From positions 1 through 62,734 of the forward strand of contig JAJEBQ010000044.1 of the NCBI GenBank assembly GCA_022822495.1: a stretch of 62,734 nucleotides of DNA, written 5' to 3'. Position numbers and translations under genes: made by a program. A model generated the notes under the pieces. It had not been told where the DNA came from, did no database searches, and was given only the letters and a program-made list of their open reading frames with translations. The DNA comes from Paracoccaceae bacterium. Its GTDB lineage: Bacteria > Pseudomonadota > Alphaproteobacteria > Rhodobacterales > Rhodobacteraceae. Positions 1 to 9,379 of this stretch are shown here, one piece after another. The stretch's first letter is position 1; each line of letters begins with the position of its first letter.

Positions 1-897
1 GATGATATACATCAGACACTCACGCTGGTAGACAATGTCCAACTTTCTGTTTTTGACTACGAGAGAACCCTTTGCCAATTTTTCAACTTCCTCAAAAAAG
101 GCAATGATGAAATCAACAGGGAGCCTTTGAAATCCATTGAAAATCACAGCTTTTCGGTACCGATCATCTTTCAACAATCCCAATTCAGTTCCTATGTCAA
201 TGGCTTGCCAACGATACATAATGATATGGCCAAGTCCCTTGTGTGAAAATCTCCTTATCCACTCCCTCAAGATTTTCTCATAAATGGATTCCACGGTTTC
301 CTTGGAATCACCAAAATATCCAGCGTCTTCGAGTTTTTTCAGAACCTCTTTGATGTATTTTTCCTGGATCGACTGATCCCAAAATACACGATCAAGAACT
401 TTCGCTTGCTCTTTGGATTGTTTTCCTAACCAATTGGGAATGTAGGCTCTGAACCAGAGATATTTTAAAAAGTGAACAAAATTTCTTTCATGTATTTTTT
501 TGTTTCTTTTTTCATTCGGGTTTACAGTCCAACATAATCTCACTGGAGTTTTGGATTGATCATCAATTCCTTCCGGCGTTGTTACAACAATTCGATTTAT
601 ATCAAGCTTTGTTGCTTTGGCAATCATGTTGATTTTACAAAAGGCTTCTTCTGCTGTCAGAAAGACGAATATGGGAGATTTGATAAGAACCTTGAGGACT
701 TTTTTACCCTTTTCTTCCAGCAACTCCACCTTTACATATTTTTCTGAGGGTTTTAAAAATATTTCGATTAAACGCAACAGTAAAATGATGATGGTGATTT
801 CATCCCAGTTGGTAACCTTCGCTAGTAATTGTTTTAATTTACTTTCGGTCATTTTCTTTTCCTGAATAATTTCTGAGAGTAGTTCTAATAAAGTCAT
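1..897 (-). CDS. Unrecognised protein, C-terminus beyond the window
   Basis: A reading frame of 299 codons runs without a stop from an ATG at 897 to the left edge, so the gene is incomplete at its 3' end. I read it by hand on the minus strand; it begins MTLLELLSEIIQEKKMTESK. The N-terminal part is a leucine- and lysine-rich helical stretch (TIIILLLRLIEIFLK), followed by a more mixed region with VVTTPEGIDD and LCWTVNPNEK, then charged helical sequence. There is no signal peptide and no motif I can name. It is transcribed away from the recombinase cluster and nothing in the window pairs with it. It is probably a real gene because of its length and lack of stops; its function is unknown. Confidence 0.6.
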   Translation of the reverse strand, partial: MTLLELLSEIIQEKKMTESKLKQLLAKVTNWDEITIIILLLRLIEIFLKPSEKYVKVELLEEKGKKVLKVLIKSPIFVFLTAEEAFCKINMIAKATKLDINRIVVTTPEGIDDQSKTPVRLCWTVNPNEKRNKKIHERNFVHFLKYLWFRAYIPNWLGKQSKEQAKVLDRVFWDQSIQEKYIKEVLKKLEDAGYFGDSKETVESIYEKILREWIRRFSHKGLGHIIMYRWQAIDIGTELGLLKDDRYRKAVIFNGFQRLPVDFIIAFFEEVEKLAKGSLVVKNRKLDIVYQRECLMYII

Positions 898-1229
898 TTT
901 TATTCCTTTGAATATTTGTAATGTTTGCTGCTCTTTCCTAGAATTTGATTAAACAGCAAAACTGGTCAAAAATTACCCAAGAGAGTACAGATAAAGGCCT
1001 GGAGAGGCCCATGATTTATATTGACTAATCCATTGGTTTCTCCTTTTTAAGTGCTGCTTTCATCGTTCAATCCAAACAATGTGAGATTTTGACGAATTCA
1101 ATAGACGGAACCCTTCCCTCACGATTGTCCAAAGGTGCCGTTCGGAAATTTCCGTCATTCTGTTTGTCTTCATAATTAATCTCAAGTGGTATTGGAACTC
1201 AATCCGAGTTCCGTATTCGATATATTGTG
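898..1229. other. Intergenic stretch, no gene seen
   Basis: About 330 bases between two minus-strand genes. I see no open frame of useful length, no repeat and no RNA gene. It should contain the promoter of the left-edge gene, but I could not pick one with confidence. Confidence 0.5.
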
Positions 1230-1559
1230 CTAGGTGATCTTTAAGTGGGTACCATAAATTAAGACGGTTAACCCTGGCAAAAGTAACTGACCCAATGCAA
1301 CAACTGCAAGCCGTACTGCTTTTACCTTTTTTTGGAAATAATAATTCCTTTCATATGTTTGTATTGAAGACAATTTGACATAAATTTCTTTGTCTCTAGA
1401 TATTAAATTAGGATTGTTGTAACAAATACAATAGCTTGCGTAAAAAAAATTTTCACTCTTGATTTTTCCAGCAATTGATCGTGCCAATCCTTCTCCCACC
1501 AACCCGAACTCCATTTCAAATAAACGCCTGCCCAACAAGGCTTCTATCATTAACGTCAA
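1230..1559 (-). CDS. Small membrane-anchored hypothetical protein
   Basis: A 109-residue protein of no family I recognise. The first 75 residues look soluble and contain a cysteine/tyrosine-rich patch (ASYCICYNN). The C-terminus carries one hydrophobic segment (roughly residues 82-103, AVVALGQLLLPGLTVLIYG) that could be a membrane anchor. It follows the exported hypothetical protein upstream by 15 bases on the same strand, which in turn follows the tyrosine recombinase by 14 bases, so the three look co-transcribed. That position suggests an accessory gene of the integrating element, but no role can be read from the sequence. Confidence 0.45.
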   Translation of the reverse strand: MTLMIEALLGRRLFEMEFGLVGEGLARSIAGKIKSENFFYASYCICYNNPNLISRDKEIYVKLSSIQTYERNYYFQKKVKAVRLAVVALGQLLLPGLTVLIYGTHLKIT

Positions 1560-1574
1560 AGAAATTCATACCCA

Positions 1575-2156
1575 TTATAGGACTGTTAAAAAACCGGATC
1601 CATCTAGCCCCTCAATGACATCTTTTAGGTAACTTGAAGTGAACAAAGTGTCAGGTGGATTTGAACTCCCTTTTTCTTCCCAGTTTGATTTATCATGTTT
1701 GGCAAAGAGCCTGAGAGTCTTGAACCCTGATCCTGCAAGGGCTTCACTTTCATTTATATGAAAGGATTGACTACAAGGTGAGAAGTCTTTGCAAACAAGA
1801 TAGATTTTATCTGCAATAACCGCCTGCCACATATTATCCAACCACGTGAGTTGTATTTGATCAACAAAAACTCTTGCCCCATAAAGTTTAGAGAACCTCT
1901 CAAGGTTTATTTCAACAAAGACCTTGTGAATAACAACATGTGTGACATCAACGACTTTTACTTCGCCAAAGTAAACACCAGTCTTACCCATACGCATACC
2001 CCAATCACTACGGCTAAATCCTGGTAATGAAAGTTCGTTTAGGATCAAGTCAAAACCTGAGAAGACATCGCTTTGATCAGCATGGGAAGCAGAAATATGG
2101 AGTAAAACCATAATACCTGCCATTAAGCATCCCCGCGATTGATAAAGGATCGACAT
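1575..2156 (-). CDS. Exported hypothetical protein downstream of the recombinase
   Basis: A protein of up to 193 residues. The first methionine gives MSILYQSRGCLMAG; the methionine at residue 12 (start at 2123) gives a better secretory signal (MAGIMVLLHISASHA, then DQSD). The mature part is predicted to be mostly beta-strand with no motif I recognise; two cysteines (CKDFSPC) could form a disulphide. It starts 14 bases after the recombinase stop codon and is followed closely by a small membrane protein on the same strand. I infer a periplasmic or surface accessory protein of the island; the function is unknown. Confidence 0.5.
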   Translation of the reverse strand: MSILYQSRGCLMAGIMVLLHISASHADQSDVFSGFDLILNELSLPGFSRSDWGMRMGKTGVYFGEVKVVDVTHVVIHKVFVEINLERFSKLYGARVFVDQIQLTWLDNMWQAVIADKIYLVCKDFSPCSQSFHINESEALAGSGFKTLRLFAKHDKSNWEEKGSSNPPDTLFTSSYLKDVIEGLDGSGFLTVL

Positions 2157-2170
2157 AATAAATCCACATT

Positions 2171-3583
2171 CTATTCAAACTTGGGGTAAGGAATGATTTT
2201 GATGGCTGCATTCTCCAACTTTTTTTGCTTGCTCAATAACTTTCTTGCCTCCCACACTTTTCTGGTTAAGGCCAAGGCCTCTTTCTCAGGCTTGGGAAAC
2301 CACCTGCTTTGTTTTCGGTTCCGACTGAACCTTGCATATTTGCTTCCATATCCTCGCATGGTTTTAACCGAGGTATGACCACTGAGGGTACCTACTTCCT
2401 CAGGGGGTAATGATTTTCGAGCTTCATCCATAAAGGCATGTCGCAGGGTATGGAGAGTTATTGCCTGCCCCCTTTCAGGTTCAACCTGCATTGATGCCTT
2501 GCCAAGCAGAGTAGAGCATTGACCCCTGATATTTCTTGAATACGTGTTGGAAAGCAGGAGTTTTCTGATACATGAGGTGATCAGAATTGTTTTCAGATCA
2601 TCTCTATGAATCCTCTCTAGTCTTTGTACCCTGATGTCGTTGTTAATCTCATTCGAAGAATTCTGGGTCTTGGCTGTAAGAATGTGTAACCGGAAGTCTC
2701 TACCACTTGAAGCCCCAATAATTATTTCGTTAATGGTATCATCGAAACTTTTGATACTTCCTGATAAAATTTTCTTTTCACTTACAAAATTGCATGGGTT
2801 AAAATAATTGGCGCCAAGGTAGGTAAACACCTCCTCTCCAGTCTTGTGGTCAATAACCTTGCAGGTCATAAACTCAATTGACCGCATGCCTGTTAACCAG
2901 GCTGTTCGAGCGAACAGCCTGGTTAATCCGGGAAGACACTTCTTGTTGATAAAGAGAGAACATAGCCCATCAAGTTCGGAACCTTCATCAAGTGCTTCAA
3001 GAATTTTCTCAAGATCCTCTCTGCTGATGGATTGCCAGTTCTTTTTGGGTGACTTTCTTCTCGTAGGGCTAAAAATTATAGGATTGATTCCAGTAGCCAG
3101 GAAATGTACATCGCCAGATGTACATTGTGGGTGGAACGGATATAATGGTGCTGCTACTTCCTCAATGATCTTCCTACCCTTACTTCGTAATTCGCTCATT
3201 GGTGTCTTGGTTATTCCTTCATGGAGAGAACGAATATCATGCCATTCGGCAAGTCCATACCACAATGGAACTTCAGCTTTGGTAGGTATGGTATAACCTA
3301 CATCAATGTTATAGCCGGCTTCATTAAATTCTTCCTGGATAGAAATAGAACTTGCCAGGAAAGACAAAAGAAATTTTCGTTCCCGAAATACTGTATTCTC
3401 TTGGAGATAAATCGCTCGAATGGCAAGCTGATCAAAAATATCACATGGGTTTGGTTCTCTTCTTGCGTATCTGACTCTTTTGTCGGTTGTATTTATTACA
3501 TTCAAGGCTTTGGTTAGTATTTCCCTGGAAAGATTTTTCCTTGGCGCGTCAGGTAGCGGGTTTCCCTTGATGTAAATATTCAT
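2171..3583 (-). CDS. Tyrosine recombinase (integrase family)
   Basis: A 470-residue site-specific recombinase of the phage-integrase type, which cuts and rejoins DNA through a covalent tyrosine intermediate. The catalytic set is visible in order in the C-terminal half: Arg in TGMRSIEF (about residue 233), HTLRHA (about 380), SGHTS (about 402) and the nucleophile in the RGYGSKY region (about 410). The N-terminal half is long and lacks a familiar core-binding signature, and a basic tail of about 60 residues follows the tyrosine, so this is not a minimal phage integrase. It is first in a minus-strand run with two small genes. I infer that it mobilises all or part of the island, but I could not find attachment sites next to it, and no tRNA gene is adjacent. 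Confidence 0.85.
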   Translation of the reverse strand: MNIYIKGNPLPDAPRKNLSREILTKALNVINTTDKRVRYARREPNPCDIFDQLAIRAIYLQENTVFRERKFLLSFLASSISIQEEFNEAGYNIDVGYTIPTKAEVPLWYGLAEWHDIRSLHEGITKTPMSELRSKGRKIIEEVAAPLYPFHPQCTSGDVHFLATGINPIIFSPTRRKSPKKNWQSISREDLEKILEALDEGSELDGLCSLFINKKCLPGLTRLFARTAWLTGMRSIEFMTCKVIDHKTGEEVFTYLGANYFNPCNFVSEKKILSGSIKSFDDTINEIIIGASSGRDFRLHILTAKTQNSSNEINNDIRVQRLERIHRDDLKTILITSCIRKLLLSNTYSRNIRGQCSTLLGKASMQVEPERGQAITLHTLRHAFMDEARKSLPPEEVGTLSGHTSVKTMRGYGSKYARFSRNRKQSRWFPKPEKEALALTRKVWEARKLLSKQKKLENAAIKIIPYPKFE

Positions 3584-4139
3584 ACTTTAACTCATTTAGC
3601 TGTTCAACAAATTTACTTGGCTATCAGTAAAGGGATAAAATCCAAACTTAAACCCAGTCTCAAAAGTTTATAGTTCACAACTATGAAGCACCCCCAAAAG
3701 TCCTATAACCGATCTGTACAAGAGTTTAAGAAACGGAATCCTTCACAATGCGTTTAGTCTTCAACAAGCTTTCCAGTGAGGTAATTGGCATAATGAGCCG
3801 AGATAAGCTGCTTAAATTGTCGAAGATCACAATCAAACTGGTTCGACACCTCACATTGGATTTTGGGTACATTCTTGGCTGAATTAACGCCACCAAATCA
3901 GGTGTTTTAAGACCCTTTTGGGCAAAAAATGTAGCCAAATGATTATTTTTTGAATTTGATCAGATGGAATTCAGGGATAGATGGACCCCAAATGTTCCTT
4001 GAAATGCGGAACGCCTTATCAAGTCGTCCAATCACTGTCACAGAGTTGCACTCAACAGAAAGCAATCAAACTCCTCACCTAGGTTAACAACTCCAATGTC
4101 ACTATTGTATTTAGTACCCGCCCGAAAAGTATATAGACA
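3584..4139. other. Probably decayed sequence upstream of the recombinase
   Basis: About 555 bases without a convincing gene. A minus-strand frame at 3726-3938 (70 codons, MATFFAQKGLKTPDLVALI) may be a relic: the neighbouring frame continues with a protein-like stretch (LRQFKQLISAHYANYLTGK), as if one base had been lost. I do not recognise a family. The recombinase promoter should lie just above 3583. Confidence 0.35.
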
Positions 4140-4823
4140 TTACAACACTCCTTGACAACAAGGGTCTGGAATCGAGATCTTACGATGAAGATCGATTTCA
4201 TTCTGGCATTTACACGTTTCAGGGCCTTTTTTCATCCAATATCCATCAATCTTCGCAGGTTCTGCTCCATGAGACATGTCATCAAGCCCCACCGTGAACG
4301 CGGCACCATTGCCGGCATTGGCCTCGGTCGCACGTACCGTGATGACATGTCCGCCCTTCTGGAGGAACACCTGCCCCCCGATGTCAGCCATGACCTTGGC
4401 CGTCCGGGCATGGCGTTGTGGTGGATCCTTGTCATGGGTGTCGTGATCCAGGGACTGACCTGTAACTGTGACCGTCGGCATGACCTGGTCAACGAGCACA
4501 ACACCCTCCAGAAGTTTCTCGGTCATGCTGTTGTTTTTCACAATAATCCAATTCCAATTTTTCACATTATTTCGGCAGTAGTGAGACAAATTTTCGCACG
4601 CTCTTCCAATTTTTTCACGCTTTTTCGGCTGGCTGCGCCCTTTTCCCTTTCCCGGTCGTTTTTGGTACCACAGATTGGCTCAATGTCCTTCCTTCGCCTG
4701 TCCTGCCACGCCACCCTATGGGGGCTACCGTATTCACACATCTTTTTTTGAATTTGCCCTTGCCTTTTGATCTGGGATGTGATTCTCTTCCGTTATCATT
4801 GAATTTGAGCAGGAGATTGACAC
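4140..4823. other. GC-rich decayed sequence left of the IS4 remnant
   Basis: Composition changes here from AT-rich to GC-rich. Long frames are open on both strands and neither is convincing. The minus frame 4140-4589 (VVLVDQVMPTVTVTGQ, GGHVITVRATEANAG) reads like a beta-rich surface-protein fragment without a signal peptide or proper start. The plus frame 4152-4751 has implausible composition. I saw no terminal inverted repeat for the transposase gene that follows. Confidence 0.3.
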
Positions 4824-6012
4824 ATGGAGCAGGAAGCATCACTCTTTGGGGATGATCGGTTGGATCAGGCCAACCGTTTCATCCATGACCGCTTGGCAAG
4901 CCATGGTCCTGACGGGATATCGGTTCGCCGTCTTGGTGGCCATCGGGCCGGGGAGATACGGATTGGCCGTTTTTTGAGGAATAAGAAGGTGTCGGAGGAC
5001 AGGATTATTAAACCGGTGGTGGCGGCGACATCGTCGCGTGTTGGTGGATTGCATGTCTTGTTGATACAGGATACGACGAGTTTCCGCGATGATGGTCGTG
5101 GCAACAGTCTGGTTGGCCATGCAACGCTTGCGGTTGCAGCGGAACAGGGGAGACCTTTTGGGTCTGTTGGATGCCCAATTGATGGAACGGCGGGAGGATG
5201 ATCCCAAGCCGGCCCCAGGGCGCTCTTTTCGTGCTCGCCAGAGTTGCCGCTGGATGGCCAGCATGCAGCGGAGTGAGGCGCTGTTGAGGGATGCGTCTAT
5301 GGTAACGGTTGTTGCCGACCGTGAGGCTGACATCGACGAGATGTTTGCCTGTCTTGAAGAGCGGCCGTCGGACGATCATGAGGTTGTCTTGGCGGCCCGT
5401 CCCGGACAGTGGAAACGGACGGCCCGGCTGGCGGTTCGCTTTGGTTCGACAACGCTCAGGCATCCCCGGAACCGGGCCCCGGAAGAGGGTGTTACCCGCA
5501 CGCAACAGGTTTGTCTGGTCGAGGCCTTTGAAGTGTGTCCCCCCAAGTGTGTTTCTCCCATTCACTGGCGGCTTCTGACCCGTCATGAGGTTTCAAGCTT
5601 TGACCAGGCCCGGTGGATCATTCGCCTCTATCGTCAACGTTGGATCCTTGCGCCGTTGTTCCGAACGACCAAGACACAAGGTTTTGACATTGAGAGGGTA
5701 TCAATGTCGACGGCCCCGTTCCGGAATCTCTGTGCGATGACATTGGTGGCTGATATGTCCTGCCTGCAATTGGTTCAGGATCGCGATGGCGCGGGCCAAA
5801 GGCCTCTTGAGGATGTGTTTTCCCCGGCCGACCGGGCGGCGAGGCAGAAAAGCCCTTATCCGGCTGGGTCCCTGGCCTTTGCGGCTCGGGTCTGTGCCCG
5901 TCTCGGGGGATGGAACTGCTATGATAGAAAACCGGGCCCAGTTGTCATGTTACGGGAATTGTATCAATTCCGGGCCATACAACTTGGATATGGCCTGAAA
6001 GGAGATGTGTGA
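4824..6012 (+). pseudogene. IS4-family (Tn5/IS50-like) transposase, frameshifted, catalytic Glu lost
   Basis: Two overlapping frames (4824-5201 and about 5155-6012) together give a near-complete IS4-type DDE transposase. Visible are the first aspartate in LLIQDTTSF, the DREAD-type second motif (VVADREADIDE), PIHWRLLTRHEV and the YREK region. A +1 shift near the gggg at about 5155 separates the halves (VAAEQG, then LLGLLDAQLMER). The signature Y-2-R-3-E-6-K reads YRQRWILAPLFRTTK here, so the catalytic Glu is Ala; a single base change (GAG to GCG) would explain it. The end (IQLGYGLKGDV) looks like a natural C-terminus. The copy should be inactive. I could not find terminal inverted repeats. It marks the left side of the GC-rich block. 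Confidence 0.8.
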
Positions 6013-6209
6013 ATACGGTAGGGGGGGGGGGGGGTGATGTAACCGGGACGGTACATGCCGACACGGCGGCTCTTGACAGGCTGGTTGTAACGGGTGATTT
6101 TAATGGGGCCGTACTTGACTATGGGCCACAGGCCACCACCTTGAACAGAGTGCGCACAAGAGACCTGATTGTCACCGAAATGACGGTTGGCAATTGCCAG
6201 AATTACTGA
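6009..6209 (+). pseudogene. Fragment of an unknown protein with a G14 tract near its start
   Basis: Starting from GTG at 6009, four bases inside the end of the transposase frame, a 66-codon frame reads MNTVGGGGGDVTG and then protein-like sequence (AALDRLVVTGDFNGAVL) to a stop at 6209. Codons 5-9 lie in an uninterrupted run of 14 G bases (6021-6034). The frame ends 24 bases before the next gene start. It is either a truncated coding sequence whose 5' part was displaced by the insertion sequence, or chance. A homopolymer at the start of a frame would allow slippage. I do not recognise a family. Confidence 0.3.
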
Positions 6210-6233
6210 TCCATTGTTAAAAGGTAATACACC

Positions 6234-6690
6234 ATGTACATGACACCAGGGAATCCCTTCCGATCCGTCATTTTCCCGTTCCTCACCTACCTGCTGCTGG
6301 CCTGTTTGGCCGGTCCGGTTGCGGCGGACCAAGCCGGCAACGTCGAGGACCTGGCAGAGGTCGCCCGGGAAATGACCGTGGGAAATGTTGCCCTGAAGGC
6401 CATCATTGACTACCAGTTGGTCCTGATCTCCTTTGGCGAGACCGATCCGGAACAGGCCCGTTTCAACCGCCAGACGCGGGAACAATGTACGGCTCTGGTG
6501 GAAATGAACAATCTCTGTGCCTACCTGATTGGAACCTTTGCCGATCCGGAGCGAGTGAATTTAACCCTCTCCTCCTGGAGCCGCAACCCTTGTATCTCCT
6601 GCTGGCCCTATTGCTGGTTGCCGGGTTCCTGAAGATTCTCGTTCTGGACCTGCGGCAACTGGTTACCAGCGGCCTGGACATAGGACCACG
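6234..6690 (+). pseudogene. Exported/membrane hypothetical protein, frameshifted
   Basis: The first frame starts at ATG 6234 with a clear secretory signal (VIFPFLTYLLLACLAGPVAA, then DQAGNVEDLAEVAREM). It reads sensibly to about residue 108 (YLIGTFADPERVNL) and then turns into an improbable string. The adjacent frame continues with a strongly hydrophobic segment (PLYLLLALLLVAGFLKILVL) that looks like the natural transmembrane end. A shift at about 6557-6565 therefore separates a periplasmic domain from its anchor. No family recognised. It is one of a row of damaged envelope-type genes in this GC-rich block. Confidence 0.45.
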
Positions 6691-7302
6691 TGCCTCCTTC
6701 TGCTCCTGGTGGTGGTGTCACGATCCTAGGATAAATTTCCCGACATGGTGGGGGAGGCGTACTCATCGGAGCGGTTGTTCTTGGTATCCGTCTCTGGTTC
6801 GGTCGCAAGTTCGGTTCCGGGGATTGTTTGGTCTATCCTCTGTGTGGTCTGGCCACGGGATATTCGGCGATGACGACCTGGTTGCTGTAGCTGTACGTTT
6901 TGCTGGTGATTTTTCCAATGGGATGGGCAATATGGCGCGGGAAGGCACTCTGGCCTCCCCGTCGGTTACGGCGCATGATCTTTCCGGCAACACCGCCGGC
7001 CATCATGGCTGTTTTCCTGACCTGGGTTACGACAACTTTTCAATGAAGGTGACAAGGATGGGTAGGAACCATGATCATCTGGTGGTAATCATTATTGTGG
7101 CAAAAGGCAGTATGGTTGAATTTGAAAAATTCAAAACGAAACCATACATCAAATCATTGACAAGGAGATGAATTCTCTTATTAATATTGATTTTCAACAT
7201 AAGCGAGAATCTAAAGAGGGATCTTTATTCAGCCCTAAAATACTTGATGCAAGAGCACCTATTCAGGTACCAAAATGATTTAACCTAAACTCGGTAAACA
7301 CC
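6691..7302. other. Decayed sequence before the RES-Xre pair
   Basis: No intact gene. A minus-strand frame from about 7005 to 6630 is open except for one stop and reads like low-complexity exported sequence (KITSKTYSYSNQVVIAEYP, then a Pro/Gln-rich tail), which may be a relic gene. A 36-codon plus frame at 7168-7278 follows an AAGGAG directly abutting its ATG; it is unlikely to be translated well. AT content rises at about 7130, marking the edge of the toxin-antitoxin module. Confidence 0.3.
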
Positions 7303-7830
7303 ATGGAAGAAATACTAGCCAAAAAAAATACTCAAACGTATACATTTGAGGAACTTTCCCCTACGGCAAGTCGATTTATAGAAAGATATCCTAACCTGGC
7401 AACATCTGCCTTGGAAAATATGGCAAGAAAATACCGTAGTTTATTATTTCTTAACGACTTACCTGAAGAGTTAAAACCTTTTTTGAAGAGAAAATCTGGA
7501 AAAAGCCTGATAGATGCAACCGAAGTTGCCAAAATTCTGGGTGTTTCCAGATCTACGGTCTATTATAAAGCAAAAAAGGGCTTATTGCTTTCATGGTATA
7601 CGACAAAAAAGGAATTGAAGTTTCCTAAGGAACAAATACACAATCACAGTGTCGTCGATGGAATTGACCAAGTGGCTAAAATAATCGGTGATCCAGAGTT
7701 AACTTGGGATTTTCTCAATAATAAGACCTCATTTGCAGGTGATTTTGCCCGTCCGATAGACTTGTTAAATGAGGGTCGGATTAAAGAAGTTCTTGGAAGT
7801 GCAAAGTCATACGGTACTGCCCCCACATGA
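7303..7830 (+). CDS. Xre/MbcA/ParS-type antitoxin of a RES toxin
   Basis: A 175-residue protein with a predicted helix-turn-helix around residues 70-95 (DATEVAKILGVSRSTVYYK). The C-terminal part (VAKIIGDPELTWDFLNNKT, RPIDLLNEGRIKEVLG) matches the MbcA/ParS/Xre antitoxin layout, in which this part caps the toxin. Its stop overlaps the toxin start by 4 bases (ATGA), the usual coupling for such pairs. Known members neutralise a RES-domain NAD-degrading toxin and bind their own promoter; autoregulation is inferred here. The module is more AT-rich than the DNA on both sides, consistent with separate acquisition. Confidence 0.8.
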   Translation: MEEILAKKNTQTYTFEELSPTASRFIERYPNLATSALENMARKYRSLLFLNDLPEELKPFLKRKSGKSLIDATEVAKILGVSRSTVYYKAKKGLLLSWYTTKKELKFPKEQIHNHSVVDGIDQVAKIIGDPELTWDFLNNKTSFAGDFARPIDLLNEGRIKEVLGSAKSYGTAPT

Positions 7831-8438
7831 CGACTTGTAACTATAATTCAAGTGGAATAAATCGTTTAACTAAGCAGCGAAATCTTGAACACAGCTATAG
7901 GATATTTCCAACTCGTTTTGAAAATCCATTAGGGATTACACCTGGGGATAATAGATTTTGCACGCAAGATTCTGAGAATAAAATTCTCTATGTTGCCAGG
8001 TCTTTCAGCACAGCTGTTATTGAAGTTGCAATACGCGATCGTTTTGAATTGAAAGAGACGAGAGAACTTCCCCTTTCTAAATTGTATGAACTCTCCTATT
8101 CTACGATCTCGTCTGTGCAAGATTCGAACCTATCAATACTGGATCTGAGAAATAATGGTTGTACCCTTATTGGCGCTCCAACCGATACTGTACACTCTTC
8201 GGACCATAGTGAAGGTCGGCGACTGGGGAATTATATTTACCATCACCACACAAATATTGATGGTATTTTATTCTCATCACGTTTTGATGGGAAAGAAATG
8301 TATGCCATCTTTGATCGTGGAAAATCAAAACTTAAGGCAAGTTTACCTAACCCTCTTCGTGATAAATTTAGCGAATTAAAAACCATTCTCCAAGACCTCG
8401 ATATTACAATTACTTTTATTAAGGAACATAATGAATAG
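7827..8438 (+). CDS. RES-domain toxin
   Basis: A 203-residue RES-family protein. The three residues that name the family can be placed: Arg in HSYRIFP (about residue 25), Glu in STAVIEVAI (about 66) and Ser in ILFSSRFDG (about 147). Family members studied elsewhere break down NAD+ and stop growth until neutralised by the upstream Xre-type antitoxin. Start ATG 7827 overlaps the antitoxin stop. Length is in the range of typical RES toxins and no residue of the expected core is missing, so the pair may be functional. Confidence 0.82.
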   Translation: MTTCNYNSSGINRLTKQRNLEHSYRIFPTRFENPLGITPGDNRFCTQDSENKILYVARSFSTAVIEVAIRDRFELKETRELPLSKLYELSYSTISSVQDSNLSILDLRNNGCTLIGAPTDTVHSSDHSEGRRLGNYIYHHHTNIDGILFSSRFDGKEMYAIFDRGKSKLKASLPNPLRDKFSELKTILQDLDITITFIKEHNE

Positions 8439-8850
8439 GTCCAGACTTCCTGGCCACAAAATGGCTGAAAGCATGAAAAAAGGGCCTGAAAAACCCAAGG
8501 GAATGCATTAGGTGCCTCGTAAAACTGCTTCGGGATAAATCTTAAACCTCTCTCAAATTCAATCCCTGCTTTGAAGGAACAATCCACCCATTGAGACGTG
8601 GTGGGAACAATATCCATAAACAGATGATATGGATCTTGTTCCCACCATTCCCGAAAAAACCTGGTGTACATACATAATTAATCCGTGACACTCCGGTCCG
8701 GATGGCCAATATGTCCCGGAGCGTTTCCCGGATTTTTCGTCTTGGGAATATTCTTCCTCCAATCATACGGCGAGATCCCGGGAGCGTCACATAATGAGAG
8801 AACATGAAGACACAAATTGATTGCATTTTGCCGATCGGGGAGTAAAAACG
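8439..8850. other. Gene-poor spacer
   Basis: About 410 bases between the RES toxin and the next exported-protein frame. Apart from the long hairpin at 8600-8646 I see no gene; open frames on either strand have no recognisable content. Confidence 0.4.
8600..8646. repeat. Long hairpin, 18-bp arms
   Basis: Arms 8600-8617 (GGTGGGAACAATATCCAT) and 8629-8646 are inverted repeats with a single mismatch around an 11-base loop. It lies 160 bases past the RES toxin stop. There is no T-run, so it is not a classical terminator, and the arm ends do not fit an integron attC site. It could be a transcript-end structure or a mobile-element relic. Confidence 0.5.
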
Positions 8851-9379
8851 GTGCCATGGATACAGAATATTTGCAAACGGCTTTCCATTGCCTTGCTGGC
8901 CGTGATGGTTCTTGCCCCCCTGGGCCTTGCCGGCCACGTCCCAGATTGGACTTTCCGATCTCTACCGGCTGGCCCGGGAGGATCGACAGGCCGCCCAGGC
9001 CGAGATCGCCGGGCGGATGCACCTTGTGCTGGTGGCGCTGGCCACGGAATTTCGTATCACGAGGGATCAGGCCATGGTTGACCATCACCGCACGAACACT
9101 GAGGTGCATGCCCATTTCGGATCGCTGGCCGGCGCCGCCGAATCGGGCATCAAGGTACATCTGTGCAATGCCGGTGATCCCGACCGGGTGGGGGACGACT
9201 GGCTGATTGCCTGGTATGAGCCGACCCGCGAGCTGGAACACTATGCCTCGCCGAAAAGCGTGCGCGATGCCCATGTGACCTGGCTTCTGGAAGGCGGTCG
9301 GGGACACGAATCCTTCTGGGTCAGCGTGGGTCACCCGCCGATCGAGATGGTGGGGGCATGCCGGTACCGGAGGGCCTGA
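8851..9379 (+). pseudogene. Exported hypothetical protein, frameshifted after the signal peptide
   Basis: GTG 8851 is preceded at good distance by GGGGAG and starts a clear signal peptide (ICKRLSIALLAVMVLAPLG, then LAGHVPDW). The frame then degenerates, and the next frame carries the body (LYRLAREDRQAAQAEIAGRM, LVLVALATEFRITRDQAM, WYEPTRELEHYASP). One base has been gained or lost at about 8945-8952. The second frame ends at 9379 in TGATG, overlapping the start of the next gene, as in an operon. Not a family I recognise; without the shift it would be a periplasmic protein of about 175 residues. Confidence 0.5.

Noticed and set aside
3726..3938. A 70-codon minus frame with KGLKTPDLVALI, reminiscent of a haem-peroxidase motif
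   Set aside because: Only about a dozen residues fit, no haem-ligand histidine follows and the frame is short; similarity is probably accidental.
4152..4751. A 199-codon plus-strand open frame
   Set aside because: Composition is implausible (runs of His, Cys and Phe without fold logic), and it opposes a slightly better minus frame; likely open by chance in GC-rich DNA.
8600..8646. Hairpin considered as an integron attC site
   Set aside because: The arm ends do not show the GTTRRRY/RYYYAAC core, and no integron integrase or cassette array is present.
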